Source: Acrocarpospora phusangensis (GTDB lineage Bacteria > Actinomycetota > Actinomycetes > Streptosporangiales > Streptosporangiaceae). From it: a DNA stretch of 64,000 nucleotides. The translations under genes were made by a program, and so were the position numbers. The notes under the pieces were generated by a model. The model did not search any database. It was not told where the DNA came from and was given only the letters and a program-made list of their open reading frames with translations. The first letter of the stretch is position 1, and each line of letters starts with the position of its first letter. The stretch is from contig NZ_BOOA01000018.1 in NCBI RefSeq assembly GCF_016862995.1, forward strand, positions 60,371 through 124,370. The letters run 5' to 3'. Positions 49,866 through 58,944 of this stretch are shown here, in pieces.

Positions 49866-50747
49866 GTGTCCATCGATCCGCCGGGGTCCGGCTCCACTGT
49901 TCGGCGCATCATGCTGGGCGCCAGCCTGCGGAGGCTGCGCGAGGAGCGGGACCTCACCCGAGAGGAGGCCGGATTCCACATCCGCGCCTCCGAATCCAAG
50001 ATCAGTCGAATGGAGCTCGGGCGGGTCGGATTCAAGACACGTGATGTCGAAGACCTGCTCACGCTGTACGGCGTCCTAGACGACGCCGATCGACGTGGCC
50101 TCCTGGAGATGGTCCGGGAGGCGAACACGCCGGGTTGGTGGCACAAGTTCGGCGAGGTGCTGCCGAACTGGTTCGTCACGTACGTGGGACTGGAGGAGGC
50201 GGCGAGTGTGATCCGCACCTACGAGGTGCAGTTCGTGCCCGGCCTGCTGCAGACCGCCGCGTACACGCGAGCCGTCGTCCAGCTCGGTTTTCCGGACGCC
50301 CCGGAGAGCACGATCGAACAGCGCGTGCATCTGCGCATGCAGCGACAGGAACGGCTCAAGATGAAGGACGGGCCGAGACTGTGGGCGGTCATCGACGAGG
50401 CGGCGCTCCGCCGGCCCATCGGGGGGCCGAAGATCATGCACGAGCAGATCGAGCATCTGCTCGAGGTGGCCAGGCTGCCCAACATCACGCTGCAGGTGAT
50501 GCCGTTCCGCTTCGGGATGCACGCTGCCGAAGGCGGGGCGTTCACGATCCTGCGCTTTCCGGAGTCCGACCTGTCGGACGTGGTCTATGTCGAGCAACTC
50601 TGGGGTGCTCTGTACCTGGACAAACGTGAGGACATCGATCCGTACCTCACGGCCATGGAACAGCTGTGCGTGGAGAGCACCACGCCGGGCGGCACCCGGG
50701 ATCTGCTCGAAGATCTTCTGAGAGAGAACTTGTATGCAGACATATAA
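49866..50747 (+). CDS. XRE-family regulator with DUF5753 domain
   Basis: 293 residues from GTG 49866, 9 nt after GGAGG (49852-49856). Helix-turn-helix LGASLRRLREERDLTREEAGFHIRASESKISRMELGRVGFKTRDVEDLLTLYG (~18-70), then the DUF5753 domain (~100-285: EEAASVIRTYEVQFVPGLLQTAAYTRAVV...LWAVIDEAALRRPIGG...MHEQIEHLLEVARLPNITLQVMPFRFGMHAAEGGAFTILRFP). WhiJ-like family members control development or secondary metabolism. The next gene begins inside its 3' end. Confidence 0.93.
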   Translation: MSIDPPGSGSTVRRIMLGASLRRLREERDLTREEAGFHIRASESKISRMELGRVGFKTRDVEDLLTLYGVLDDADRRGLLEMVREANTPGWWHKFGEVLPNWFVTYVGLEEAASVIRTYEVQFVPGLLQTAAYTRAVVQLGFPDAPESTIEQRVHLRMQRQERLKMKDGPRLWAVIDEAALRRPIGGPKIMHEQIEHLLEVARLPNITLQVMPFRFGMHAAEGGAFTILRFPESDLSDVVYVEQLWGALYLDKREDIDPYLTAMEQLCVESTTPGGTRDLLEDLLRENLYADI

Positions 50748-50967
50748 CGGCATGCCGTCGAACGACCTCTACGGCGTCCTATGGCGGAAGAGCCTCTACA
50801 GCAACTCCACCGGCAACTGCGTGGAGCTCGCCGAGCTTCCCGACGGCGGTGTGGCCGTCCGGAACTCCCGTTTCCCCGAAGGTCCCGCCCTGATCTACAC
50901 CCGGGACGAGATCCGCGCCCTGGTGCTCGGGGTCAAGGACGGCGAATTCGACACCCTGCTCGTGTAA
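50734..50967 (+). CDS. DUF397 small protein
   Basis: 77 residues from ATG 50734, overlapping the regulator gene by 14 bp. Pattern of DUF397: WRKSLYSNSTGNCVELAELPDGGVAVRNSRFPEGPALIYTRDEIRALVLGVKDGEFD. These small proteins are always paired with XRE-DUF5753 regulators and are thought to modulate them, sometimes like antitoxin or adaptor partners. Confidence 0.93.
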   Translation: MQTYNGMPSNDLYGVLWRKSLYSNSTGNCVELAELPDGGVAVRNSRFPEGPALIYTRDEIRALVLGVKDGEFDTLLV

Positions 50968-51064
50968 CGCCGTTTTTACACGACGCGCACGCGCGTAACC
51001 CGTCGGGGCGAGGGGTGTAACACGGATCCGGCAGAGTAGACCCCACTCAAAGAGGGGGCTTGTG

Positions 51065-51349
51065 ATGCTGGACCAGATGACCCTGTACCCGGTGGCGGAC
51101 GACGTGCTTTTCGCGCCCGGCGGTCGCGTCGTGATCAGAACGTACGGCGTCGCGTCGGCGACGGAGCCGAGCGACGGCCGGCCGCGACCGGTGGCCTATC
51201 GGACCTGGGTCACCGGTGTGCGGGATCAGCCGAGGTACTGGCACTGGGGTCACTTCGAGGACGCCCGCCGAGGGCACCGCAAGGTCCTGGAGTGGCTCAC
51301 CGGCCGGGGTCCGCAGCCCGCGCCCCCGGTGCCCGTCGCCTCCGCGTAG
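51065..51349 (+). CDS. Small hypothetical protein
   Basis: 94 residues from ATG 51065, 6 nt after AGAGGGGG; a GTG at 51062 is in the same frame but too close to it. Soluble, with Trp/Tyr-rich TWVTGVRDQPRYWHWGHFEDARRGHRKVLEWLTGRG in the second half. It follows the DUF397 gene by ~95 bp in the same direction. No family recognised. Confidence 0.6.
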   Translation: MLDQMTLYPVADDVLFAPGGRVVIRTYGVASATEPSDGRPRPVAYRTWVTGVRDQPRYWHWGHFEDARRGHRKVLEWLTGRGPQPAPPVPVASA

Positions 51350-51377
51350 CTCCGCACATCCCCTCGAACCAGGCGCC

Positions 51378-51986
51378 TCAGCCGCCGGCCGGGGCGTTCC
51401 AGCGCAGGATCACGTGCTGGTCGTGCTCCAGGCCGAGCGTGGAGTAGGTGCCCGTGTCCAGGCGCAGCAGCCGCCCGTCGGCGGGCGGCAGGCCGAGCCA
51501 GCGGGCGGCCAGCACGCGCAGCAGGTGGCCGTGGGCCACGACCGCGATGGCGGGACCCGGCTCGCCGTGGCCGGTCCGCATCGCCGCCAGCACCCGGGCG
51601 ACCACCCGGTCCGCGCGCAGCCCGACGTGTTCGATGTCCTCGCCCGGATGGGCCTCGTCGCCCGGCACCACGCCGTCCCGCCAGAGATACCACCCCGGCC
51701 GGGACTGCCTGACCTCGGCCGTGGTGATGCCCTCGTAGCCGCCGTAGTCCCATTCCCACAGGTCCGGCTCGACCTCGTAGGAGGCGAACCCGGCGAGTTC
51801 GGCCGTGTGCCGGGCCCGCCGCGCCGGGCTGACCAGGACCAGGTCGAACCTGCGCCCCTCGACCAGCGGGGCGAGCAGCTTGGCCTGCGCCTCGCCGTGC
51901 TCGGTCAGCGGCAGGTCGGTCCGGCCGGTGTGCCGGCCCGCCCTGCTCCATTCGGTCTCGCCGTGCCGCAGCAGTATGAGTTCCAT
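51378..51986 (-). CDS. Histidine phosphatase (phosphoglycerate mutase-like) family protein
   Basis: 202 residues. The RHG motif LLRHGETEW (5-13) supplies the phosphoryl-accepting His, followed by SPARRARHTAEL, WDYGGYEG and the second catalytic His in AVVAHGHLLRVLAARWL (~148-164). Broad family: small-molecule phosphatases and cofactor-independent mutases. No operon partners point to a substrate. Confidence 0.92.
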   Translation of the reverse strand: MELILLRHGETEWSRAGRHTGRTDLPLTEHGEAQAKLLAPLVEGRRFDLVLVSPARRARHTAELAGFASYEVEPDLWEWDYGGYEGITTAEVRQSRPGWYLWRDGVVPGDEAHPGEDIEHVGLRADRVVARVLAAMRTGHGEPGPAIAVVAHGHLLRVLAARWLGLPPADGRLLRLDTGTYSTLGLEHDQHVILRWNAPAGG

Positions 51987-52026
51987 AGGTCTCCCATCAT
52001 GCCCCGGCCCGGCGGGCTCATCCGCG

Positions 52027-52686
52027 TCATCGGCGCCGGTCGCCGAGGAGCGGGAGCGTCACCCCGCCGAGGCCGATCGCGAACAGCGCCCACGGGATGA
52101 CCGCCGCGATCGTCGGCAGCCCCGCGAACCAGGCCACCGGGATGAGGATCGGCGCGACCGCCAGCGTGGCGCCCGCCCAGACGGGCGCGGACCGGCCGAG
52201 CAGCACGGCGATCCCGAGCAGGACCGCGCCGATCAGGCCCAGGAAGAAGCTCGCGCCCAGCACGGACGTCGGCAGGGCGTTCTCGTACGCGTCCAGCAGC
52301 CTGACCGTGGTGGCCTGGTCGACGCCGCTCTTCAGCGCCGCGTAGATCACGTCGTCGCTGTTGCCGGTCGGCAGGGCCAGTGTGAACGCCAGGATCAGGC
52401 CGGCCAGCCCCAGGACCGGCTTGCCCGACCGGGCCACCCGGGCCGCGCCGAGCAGGCCGGGCACGAGCAGGACCGCGCTCAGCGCGCCCAGCCAGGCCGA
52501 GGTGGGGTAGCTGTCGACGGCGGCGGCGAATTCCTGGACGTACGGTTCGCCCTCGACGCCGATCGGGATGGGGGACAGGAGCAGGGCGAGGGCGATGAGC
52601 AGGGGGGACAGGAAGGCTCCGGCGACCATGGCGTAGCGGGCGAAGGTGTCGGCGCCGGAGCGGGGGGTTGTGTCGAGGCTCGTCAT
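52027..52686 (-). CDS. Six-helix hypothetical membrane protein
   Basis: 219 residues from ATG 52686. Helices at roughly 19-42, 65-83, 93-109, 137-161, 166-186 and 188-208, with short loops and a DUF4386-like alternation (LLIALALLLSPIPIGVEGEPYVQEF, FLGLIGAVLLGIAVLLG). Divergent from the Gfo/Idh/MocA-type gene. Function unknown. Confidence 0.75.
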   Translation of the reverse strand: MTSLDTTPRSGADTFARYAMVAGAFLSPLLIALALLLSPIPIGVEGEPYVQEFAAAVDSYPTSAWLGALSAVLLVPGLLGAARVARSGKPVLGLAGLILAFTLALPTGNSDDVIYAALKSGVDQATTVRLLDAYENALPTSVLGASFFLGLIGAVLLGIAVLLGRSAPVWAGATLAVAPILIPVAWFAGLPTIAAVIPWALFAIGLGGVTLPLLGDRRR

Positions 52687-52782
52687 AGCGTCAGGGTCAC
52701 GCGGGGCGGGCACGGGGGCGTGAGTATCCCCGTACTCAATACGGGTGGATAGGGTCTGGGTGATCTGATGAGGGAGGCGGCG

Positions 52783-53655
52783 GTGGAGCCGGTTTCTGTG
52801 GGGCTGGTCGGGGCGGGTCCGTGGGCGGACATGGTGCACGCGCCGGAGCTGGCGAAGGGGCCGCACACCCGGCTGGCGGGCGTGTGGGCCCGGCGGCCGG
52901 AGGCGGCGGCGGAACTGGCGGGCAGGTACGGCGTGCCGTCGTTCGCGCGGATCGAGGAGCTGCTGGAGGTCTGCGAGGCGGTGGCGTTCAGCGTGCCGCC
53001 CGCCGTCCAGGCCGAGCTGGCGGTGGTGGCGGCGCGGGCCGGGAAGGCGCTGCTGCTGGAGAAGCCGCTGGCGGCCGACCTGGCGGGCGCGCGGCGGCTC
53101 GCGGAGGCCGTCGAGGAGACGGGCGTGGCCAGCCAGATGGTGTTCAGCTTCCGCTACTCGCCCGCGACCACGGCCTTCCTGGACAAGGCGCGGGAGCTGC
53201 GGCCGTTCGGCGGTCACGCGGTGAACATCTCCGGAGCCCTGCACGGCGGGCCGTTCGCGACGCCCTGGCGGCTGGAGCGCGGCGCCCTCCTCGACATCGG
53301 GCCGCACACGATCGACCTGCTGGACGCCGCGCTGGGGCCGGTGGCCGGGGTGCGCGCGCACGGCAGCCCGCTCGGCTGGGTGGGACTGCTGCTGGAGCAC
53401 GAGACCGGCGCGGTCAGCGAGGCCTCGCTGTGCATGGCCGCCCGGGGCGAGCTGCCGCCCGCCACGATCCACGTGTACGGCGAGCGGGGCACCGCCTCCC
53501 TGTCCGGCGACGACCTCGGGGACGGGATCTTCGCCCGGCTGACGGAGTCGTTCGCGGCGACCGTACGGGCCGGCGGCGGGCACCCGCTGGACGCGCGGCA
53601 CGGGCTGCGCCTCCAGCACGTCATCGAGGACGCCGAACGGCAGCTGGCCTCCTGA
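52783..53655 (+). CDS. Gfo/Idh/MocA-family oxidoreductase
   Basis: 290 residues. GTG 52783 is 5 nt after AGGGAGG (52771-52777); an in-frame ATG at 52768 would place that ribosome site inside the coding region, so the GTG is preferred. Rossmann fold PVSVGLVGAGPWADMVHAPEL, the family EKPL motif LLLEKPLAAD (~89-98), DIGPHTIDLLDAALGPV and a C-terminal beta-sheet domain. NAD(P)-dependent oxidation of a sugar or polyol; substrate unknown. Confidence 0.88.
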   Translation: MEPVSVGLVGAGPWADMVHAPELAKGPHTRLAGVWARRPEAAAELAGRYGVPSFARIEELLEVCEAVAFSVPPAVQAELAVVAARAGKALLLEKPLAADLAGARRLAEAVEETGVASQMVFSFRYSPATTAFLDKARELRPFGGHAVNISGALHGGPFATPWRLERGALLDIGPHTIDLLDAALGPVAGVRAHGSPLGWVGLLLEHETGAVSEASLCMAARGELPPATIHVYGERGTASLSGDDLGDGIFARLTESFAATVRAGGGHPLDARHGLRLQHVIEDAERQLAS

Positions 53656-54847
53656 CCAGGCCGAGCAGCAGGGCTGCCGAGGCGAGGACCGGCACCGGGC
53701 CCGGCGGGAAACCGGTGACCATCAGCGTGGCGAGCGCGCCGCCGACCAGCACGGCCGAGCCGCCCACCCAGGCCGGCGGCCGCTCGAACCGGCCGAACGC
53801 GGCGATCAGCACGGACAGCAGCCCGCCCAGGCAGAGCAGCCAGACCGGGACGAGCGCCCACCACGGGCCCGACCCGGGCGCGGGCGTGTCCACGCCGAGG
53901 CCGACCACCGCCACCCCGGCCACGGCCACCAGCGCCGGCATGTGCCACAGGTAGATCGTCATCATCCGCGGCGCCAGCCACCCCAGCAGCGCGCCCGGCC
54001 GGGGCCGCGCCGCCAGCCGGTTCAGTGCCGGGCGCAGCAGCATGGCCAGGCCCAGCTGCCCGGCGAACAGCGCCAGCAGGCAGGCGCTCGGCGGCGCCAT
54101 GTTGGACACCGCCCCCGGCATCCCGATCATGCTCGCCGGGTACGGCCCCGCCGCCACGAGCGCCGCCACCATCGCGAACCCCGCCACCGCCAGCGCCGCG
54201 GCCCTGCAGCCGGACAGCCACGCCAGGCGGCCCTCGGCGTACAGGAAGCCGATCTGGTGCACGGCCAGCCAGACGAACGCCACGTTCAGGTAGCCGGCGG
54301 GCTCGAACCCCGCGAACCGCACCGCGTCGGTGAGCACCGCGCCCCCGGCCAGCACGGGCAGCACCACCCCCGCCCGCAACCGGATCAGGTACGGCGTGGC
54401 CACCACCGCGAGCACGTACACGGCCAGGAACCACAGCAGCTGCCCCACGATCCTGGCCGCCACCTCCAGCGGCTGCGCCGGCACCCCCAGCCAGCCCAGC
54501 AGGTACGGCAGCGGCAGCCAGACCGCCGCCAGCGGCAGCACCGGCCAGCCCAGCCGCCCGATCCGCCTGGCCGTCCAGCCGTCGCCCGCCCGGCGGAAGC
54601 TGATCGCGTTGGCGGCGCCGCCCGCGAAGAACACCAGCGGCATCACCTGGCTCAGCCAGGTGACCAGCGGGATCGCGGCCAGCGCGTTGCCGGTGCTGAG
54701 GACGCCCCCGGCGTAGCCGATGACCGGCATGGTCCAGTGCTGGACGACGACGAGCGCCATGCCGAGCACCCGCAGCACGTCGATGAACCGGTCCCTGGGG
54801 ACCGGGGAGACGGCGGGGACGGACGGGGGGAGCATGGTCAGCGACAT
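53621..54847 (-). CDS. Acyltransferase 3-family membrane protein
   Basis: 408 residues from ATG 54847 with GAAGGTG upstream. Ten or eleven helices. Family marks: RDRFIDVLRVLGMALVVVQHWTMP with the catalytic-type His (~37), MPLVFFAGGAANAISFRRAGDGW, WFLAVYVLAVV and TIYLWHMPALVAVAG (~318-332). Members O-acylate surface or exported glycans and metabolites. It overlaps the convergent oxidoreductase gene by 35 bp; the target is unknown. Confidence 0.88.
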   Translation of the reverse strand: MSLTMLPPSVPAVSPVPRDRFIDVLRVLGMALVVVQHWTMPVIGYAGGVLSTGNALAAIPLVTWLSQVMPLVFFAGGAANAISFRRAGDGWTARRIGRLGWPVLPLAAVWLPLPYLLGWLGVPAQPLEVAARIVGQLLWFLAVYVLAVVATPYLIRLRAGVVLPVLAGGAVLTDAVRFAGFEPAGYLNVAFVWLAVHQIGFLYAEGRLAWLSGCRAAALAVAGFAMVAALVAAGPYPASMIGMPGAVSNMAPPSACLLALFAGQLGLAMLLRPALNRLAARPRPGALLGWLAPRMMTIYLWHMPALVAVAGVAVVGLGVDTPAPGSGPWWALVPVWLLCLGGLLSVLIAAFGRFERPPAWVGGSAVLVGGALATLMVTGFPPGPVPVLASAALLLGLVRRPAAVRRPR

Positions 54848-54953
54848 GGGGTTCACCTTCGGAGAGATCGACTCCCCAAGCGTCCCGGTTCGCGCCCTTC
54901 CGCGCGGCGCAGCCTGCCCCCGTCTTGATCGTGCGCTGCCGGGCACCCCCAGG

Positions 54954-54992
54954 GGTGTAGCGGGCTACACCGCCAAACCGGGCTACACCGCC
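54954..54992. repeat. Direct repeat with inverted-repeat arm near the response-regulator stop
   Basis: CGGGCTACACCGCC occurs at 54961-54974 and 54979-54992 (18-bp period), and GGTGTAG at 54954-54960 pairs with CTACACC at 54965-54971. The second direct copy overlaps the end of the minus-strand regulator gene (stop at 54983). It could be an operator for the acyltransferase gene promoter or a decayed terminator. Confidence 0.4.
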
Positions 54993-55630
54993 GACAGGTA
55001 GCTCAGCACGGCCAGCACCCGGCGGTGGCCGCTGTCGCTGGGCGGCAGGCCGAGTTTCATGAAGATGTTGCCGACGTGCTTGTGCACCGCGCGCTCGGTG
55101 ACCGTGAGCAGGGCGGCGATGTCGCCGTTGGAGCGGCCCTCGGCCATCAGGCCCAGCACCTCGGCCTCGCGCGGGGAGAGCGTGGACACCGGATGGCCGG
55201 CGTGGCGGCGGGTGAGCAGCTGCGCGATCACCTCCGGGTCCATCGCGGTGCCCCCGGCGGCCACCCTGGCCAGCGCGTCCACGAACTCGGAGACCCGGCT
55301 GACCCGGTCCTTCAGCAGGTAGCCGATGCCGCCGCCGCCCCCGGCCAGCAGTTCGGTGGCGTAGGTCTGCTCGACGTACTGGGAGAGCACCAGGATCGGC
55401 TGCGCGGGGTGGCGGCGGCGCACCTCGACGGCGGCCCGCACGCCCTCGTCGCGGAAGGCGGGCGGCAGCCGTACGTCCACCACGGCGATGTCCGGCCGGT
55501 GTTCCTCGACCGCGGCCAGGAAGGCGTCCGCGGTGCCGACGGTGGCCGCCACCTGGTGGCCCTCGGTGCGCAGCAGCAGGGCCAGGCCCTCGGCCAGCAG
55601 CACGTTGTCCTCGACGATGACTACCCGCAC
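54983..55630 (-). CDS. LuxR-type response regulator
   Basis: 215 residues from GTG 55630 with GGAG 5 nt before it; overlaps the kinase gene by 10 bp. Receiver domain VRVVIVEDNVLLAEGLALLLRTEG with phospho-acceptor Asp52 (AVVDVRLPP), an unusual poly-Gly run in LLAGGGGGIGYLLKDRV (the conserved Lys is in LLKD), and a C-terminal GerE helix-turn-helix (LSPREAEVLGLMAEGRSNGDIAALLTVTERAVHKHVGNIFMKLGL). It forms a two-component pair with the kinase encoded upstream. Confidence 0.93.
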   Translation of the reverse strand: MRVVIVEDNVLLAEGLALLLRTEGHQVAATVGTADAFLAAVEEHRPDIAVVDVRLPPAFRDEGVRAAVEVRRRHPAQPILVLSQYVEQTYATELLAGGGGGIGYLLKDRVSRVSEFVDALARVAAGGTAMDPEVIAQLLTRRHAGHPVSTLSPREAEVLGLMAEGRSNGDIAALLTVTERAVHKHVGNIFMKLGLPPSDSGHRRVLAVLSYLSAV

Positions 55631-56871
55631 GGCAGCTCCACGGTGAGGGTGGTGGGCCCGCCGGGCGGGCTGGACAGGTCGGTCCTGCCGTCCAGGGCGG
55701 CGACGCGGCGGCGGATGCCCGCCAGGCCGGTGCCGGACGCCTCGTCCGCGCCGCCCCGGCCGTCGTCGCTCACCCGCAGGGTCAGGGTGGCCGGGTCGCC
55801 GTGCACGTGCACGGCGGCTCCGGCGGCGGCGCTGTGCCTGGCCACGTTGGTGAGCGCCTCGGCGATGACGAAGTAGGCCGCCGCCTCGACCGCGGCGGGC
55901 AGCCGGTCCACGCCGGCCACGGTCGCCGTCACCGGCACCGGGCAGCGCGCGGCCAGCGCCGCCACCGCGCCCGGCAGGCCGCGGTCGCCCAGGATCGGCG
56001 GGTACATGCCGCGGATGATGTCCCGCAGCTCGGTCATCGTCTCCTCGGTGCTCAGCCGGGCCTCCGCGATGAGCTGGGCGGCCCGCGCCGGGTCGGCGGG
56101 CAGCAGGCGCTCGGCGACGCCCAGGCGCATCGCGATGGACACCAGCCGGGCCTGCGCGCCGTCGTGCAGGTCGCGTTCGATCCGGCGCAGCTCGGCGCCG
56201 TGCGCGTCCAGGGCGGCCGTACGGGTCTCGGTGAGCACGGCCACGCGTTCGGCCAGCAGGATCCGCTCGGGCGTGGCCAGGATGGCCCGGATGAGGGCGG
56301 CCTGCGCGGTGGCCAGCCAGGGCAGGACGAACGACCCGGCGACCGCGACGGCGGCGAAGTGGGCGGGGATGGTGAGCAGCACCCGGGGCCAGCTGTCCAG
56401 GGCGAAGCCGGCCAGGTAGACGGCGTGCTCGGGGAGCGGAGCCGACCACCAGAGGGGCAGCGACAGGTCGAAGCCGAGGGTGCCCCAGACGCCCAGGCCG
56501 AGCCCGGCCAGCAGGATTCCGGTGACGATGTGGCTGGCGATCCAGCCGATGTCCCGCCAGGTCATCGGGTCGCCGAGGACGGCGCGGGCGCGGGCCAGCA
56601 CGCCGCCTTTGATCGGCACGTACGCGGCCGGGACGGGACGGCCCTGCCAGCCCGCCGCTAGCCTGCGGCCGAGCCCGGCGATCCCCCGGTTGAGGCGCAC
56701 CGCGTACGGCAGGATGATCAGCCCGATGAAGGTCGCGCTGGACAGGAACGTCAGCGCGAACAGGACCAGCCCGAGTACGCAGACCGGCACCAGCAGGAGC
56801 CCGAGCAGCAGCCGCCCGGTGGCCCGGACGGCCGTCCCCGCGCGCTGCCGGACCCCGCTCACGCGCTTCAC
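55621..56871 (-). CDS. HisKA_3 sensor histidine kinase
   Basis: 416 residues. Four transmembrane helices in the N-terminal half (~21-55 as a pair, ~112-130, ~165-190). The phospho-His box ERDLHDGAQARLVSIAMRLG (His236) and an HATPase with AEALTNVARHS (N box) and DDGRGG...GLAGIRRRVAALDG (G boxes). Signals to the LuxR-type regulator that follows and overlaps it. Stimulus unknown; no large extracellular domain, so it probably senses the membrane. Confidence 0.93.
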   Translation of the reverse strand: MKRVSGVRQRAGTAVRATGRLLLGLLLVPVCVLGLVLFALTFLSSATFIGLIILPYAVRLNRGIAGLGRRLAAGWQGRPVPAAYVPIKGGVLARARAVLGDPMTWRDIGWIASHIVTGILLAGLGLGVWGTLGFDLSLPLWWSAPLPEHAVYLAGFALDSWPRVLLTIPAHFAAVAVAGSFVLPWLATAQAALIRAILATPERILLAERVAVLTETRTAALDAHGAELRRIERDLHDGAQARLVSIAMRLGVAERLLPADPARAAQLIAEARLSTEETMTELRDIIRGMYPPILGDRGLPGAVAALAARCPVPVTATVAGVDRLPAAVEAAAYFVIAEALTNVARHSAAAGAAVHVHGDPATLTLRVSDDGRGGADEASGTGLAGIRRRVAALDGRTDLSSPPGGPTTLTVELPCG

Positions 56872-56966
56872 ACTATCCAGATATGTCCGGACCTGGCCGA
56901 AATGCGTGATCGGCTGGTTGGTACGGTTGCCGATCGCAATCGCTGGCGACTTTCTGGAGGATCACG

Positions 56967-57917
56967 TTGAGGCCCACGGTTCTGGCGGGCGCGTTCCTGG
57001 GTGTGCTGCTGCTGGCCGGATGCGGCCGGCCGGCCGAGACCGCCGCACCCCCGGCCACCCCGGCCGCCCCTGCCGCCCCTGCCGCCCCGGCGGCGGGCGG
57101 ATTCCCGGTGACCGTGAAGGCCGGCAACGGCTCGATCACCATCGCCCGGCGCCCGGCCAGGATCGTGTCGCTCTCGCCGACGGCCACCGAGACCCTGTAC
57201 GCGATCGGCGCGGGCCCGCAGGTGGTCGCGGTGGACGACCAGTCCACCCACCCGGCGGAGGCCCCCAGGACCGAGCTCTCCGGCTTCAAGCCCAACGTCG
57301 AGGCGATCATCGCCCAGAAGCCCGACCTGGTGATCCTCTCCAACGACCTGGAGGGCGTGCTGGCCGGCCTGGGCAAGGTCGGCGTGCCCGTCCTCCTCGA
57401 ACCGGCCGCCACGAACCTGGACGCCGCCTACGACGAGATCGCCGACCTGGGCCTGGCCACCGGCAACGCCCGCCAGGCCACCGACCTGGTGACCGGCATG
57501 AGGAACGAGCTGGAGCAGCTGGTCACGGCCACCCCCAAGGGCACGGGCCTGACCTACTACCACGAACTGGACGTCGTCCCCTACTCCGCGACCTCGGGCA
57601 CCTTCATCGGCCAGATCTACGGGCTGTTCGGCCTGGAGAACATCGCCGACGAGGCCCCGGACGCGGCCGGCGGCTACCCCGAGCTCTCCGCCGAGTTCGT
57701 CGCCAAGGCCGACCCCGACCTGATCTTCCTGGCGGACACCAAGTGCTGCGGCCAGAACGCCGCCACGCTCGCCAAGCGTCCGGGCTGGTCGGGGCTGTCC
57801 GCCGTCAAGGCCGGCCAGGTCGTGGAGCTCGACGACGACGTCGCCTCCCGCTGGGGGCCGAGGGTCGTCGACCTGGCCAGGACCATCGCCGAGGCCGTGC
57901 AGAAGGCCGCGAGCTGA
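56967..57917 (+). CDS. ABC transporter substrate-binding lipoprotein (BtuF-like)
   Basis: 316 residues from TTG 56967, 6 nt after GGAGG. Lipobox LLLAGC with Cys19, a Pro/Ala linker, then a periplasmic-binding class III fold: RIVSLSPTATETLYAIGAGPQVVAVDDQSTHP, KPNVEAIIAQKPDLVILSN, and WSGLSAVKAGQVVELDDDVASRWGPRVVDLA. The opening RIVSLSPTATE is typical of cobalamin- and siderophore-binding proteins; BtuF-like is the better match by eye. With the two following genes it makes a complete importer. No cobalamin riboswitch fits in the 95-bp gap upstream. Confidence 0.88.
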   Translation: MRPTVLAGAFLGVLLLAGCGRPAETAAPPATPAAPAAPAAPAAGGFPVTVKAGNGSITIARRPARIVSLSPTATETLYAIGAGPQVVAVDDQSTHPAEAPRTELSGFKPNVEAIIAQKPDLVILSNDLEGVLAGLGKVGVPVLLEPAATNLDAAYDEIADLGLATGNARQATDLVTGMRNELEQLVTATPKGTGLTYYHELDVVPYSATSGTFIGQIYGLFGLENIADEAPDAAGGYPELSAEFVAKADPDLIFLADTKCCGQNAATLAKRPGWSGLSAVKAGQVVELDDDVASRWGPRVVDLARTIAEAVQKAAS

Positions 57918-57921
57918 TCGC

Positions 57922-58944
57922 GTGAACCGCACAGCGGGCCGCACGCGCTGGGCCCTGGTCGCGGCGGCGGCCCTCCTGCTGGCCTGCATGGCGGCCGGCC
58001 TGCTCGCCGGCGCCGCGGGCCTGTCCCCGGGTTCCGTCCTGTACGCGCTGCTCGACCGGCTGCCCTTCGTGTCCCTCGACTCGGGCCTGCTCCCGGTCGA
58101 GCAGGGCGTGCTGTTCGAGCTGCGGGTGCCCCGGGTGCTGCTGGCCGCGCTGGTCGGCGGGCTGCTGGCCATCGCGGGAGCCGGGTACCAGGGGGTGTTC
58201 CGCAACCCGCTGGCCGATCCGTACCTGCTGGGCGCGGCGGCCGGGGCCGGGCTGACGGTGACCGTGGTGATCGTGGCGCTGGGGGACTCGGGGGCGGTGC
58301 CGGTGGCCGCCTTCGCGGGGGCGGTCGGCGGGGTCCTCCTGGCGTACGCGCTGGGGAACACGGCCGGGCGCGGCGGCGGCACGGCCACGCTCGTGCTGGC
58401 CGGGGTCGCCGTGACCTCGTTCCTGACGGCCGTGCAGACGTTCGTGCAGCAGCTCAAGGTGGAGGAGCTGCAGCGGGTGTACGCGTGGATCCTCGGGGAC
58501 GTCGGCGGCGGCTGGCCCCAGCTCGCCATGGTCGCGCCGTACGCGCTGGTCTCCGTCGTGGTGATGCTGGCGCACGGGCGATTGCTGGACGTGCTCGCGG
58601 TGGGCGACGAGGAGGCCGCCAGCCTGGGGCTGCACGCGCGCCGGGTCAGGTTCGCGGTGCTGCTGGCCGCGTCCCTGGCGACGGCGGCGGCCGTGGCGGT
58701 GAGCGGGCTGATCGCGTTCGTGGGGATCGTCGTGCCGCATGTGGTGCGGCGGCTGGCGGGCTGGTCGTACCGGATCGTGCTGCCGCTGTCGCTGCTGGGC
58801 GGGGCGGCCTTCCTGGTGGTCGCGGACCTGGTGGCCAGGACCGTCCTGGCGCCCGCGGAACTGCCCATCGGGGTGGTGACCGCGTTCGTCGGCGCGCCGT
58901 TCTTCGTGCTGGTGCTCCGGCTGACCCGGCGGGTGGAGACGTGA
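57922..58944 (+). CDS. FecCD/BtuC-family ABC permease
   Basis: 340 residues with about ten helices. Family motifs LRVPRVLLAALVGGLLAIAGAGYQGVFRNPLADPYLLGAAAGAGL (~66-112), a coupling region EAASLGLHARRVR and GLIAFVGIVVPHVVRRLAGWSYRIVLPLSLLGGAAFLVVADLVAR (~258-302). Transports iron chelates or cobamides across the membrane with the ATPase encoded next. Starts 4 bp after the binding protein gene and its stop overlaps the ATPase start. Confidence 0.9.
   Translation: MNRTAGRTRWALVAAAALLLACMAAGLLAGAAGLSPGSVLYALLDRLPFVSLDSGLLPVEQGVLFELRVPRVLLAALVGGLLAIAGAGYQGVFRNPLADPYLLGAAAGAGLTVTVVIVALGDSGAVPVAAFAGAVGGVLLAYALGNTAGRGGGTATLVLAGVAVTSFLTAVQTFVQQLKVEELQRVYAWILGDVGGGWPQLAMVAPYALVSVVVMLAHGRLLDVLAVGDEEAASLGLHARRVRFAVLLAASLATAAAVAVSGLIAFVGIVVPHVVRRLAGWSYRIVLPLSLLGGAAFLVVADLVARTVLAPAELPIGVVTAFVGAPFFVLVLRLTRRVET

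Noticed and set aside
56872..56966. Cobalamin riboswitch upstream of the BtuF-like gene
   Set aside because: Only 95 bp between divergent genes and no B12-box motif.
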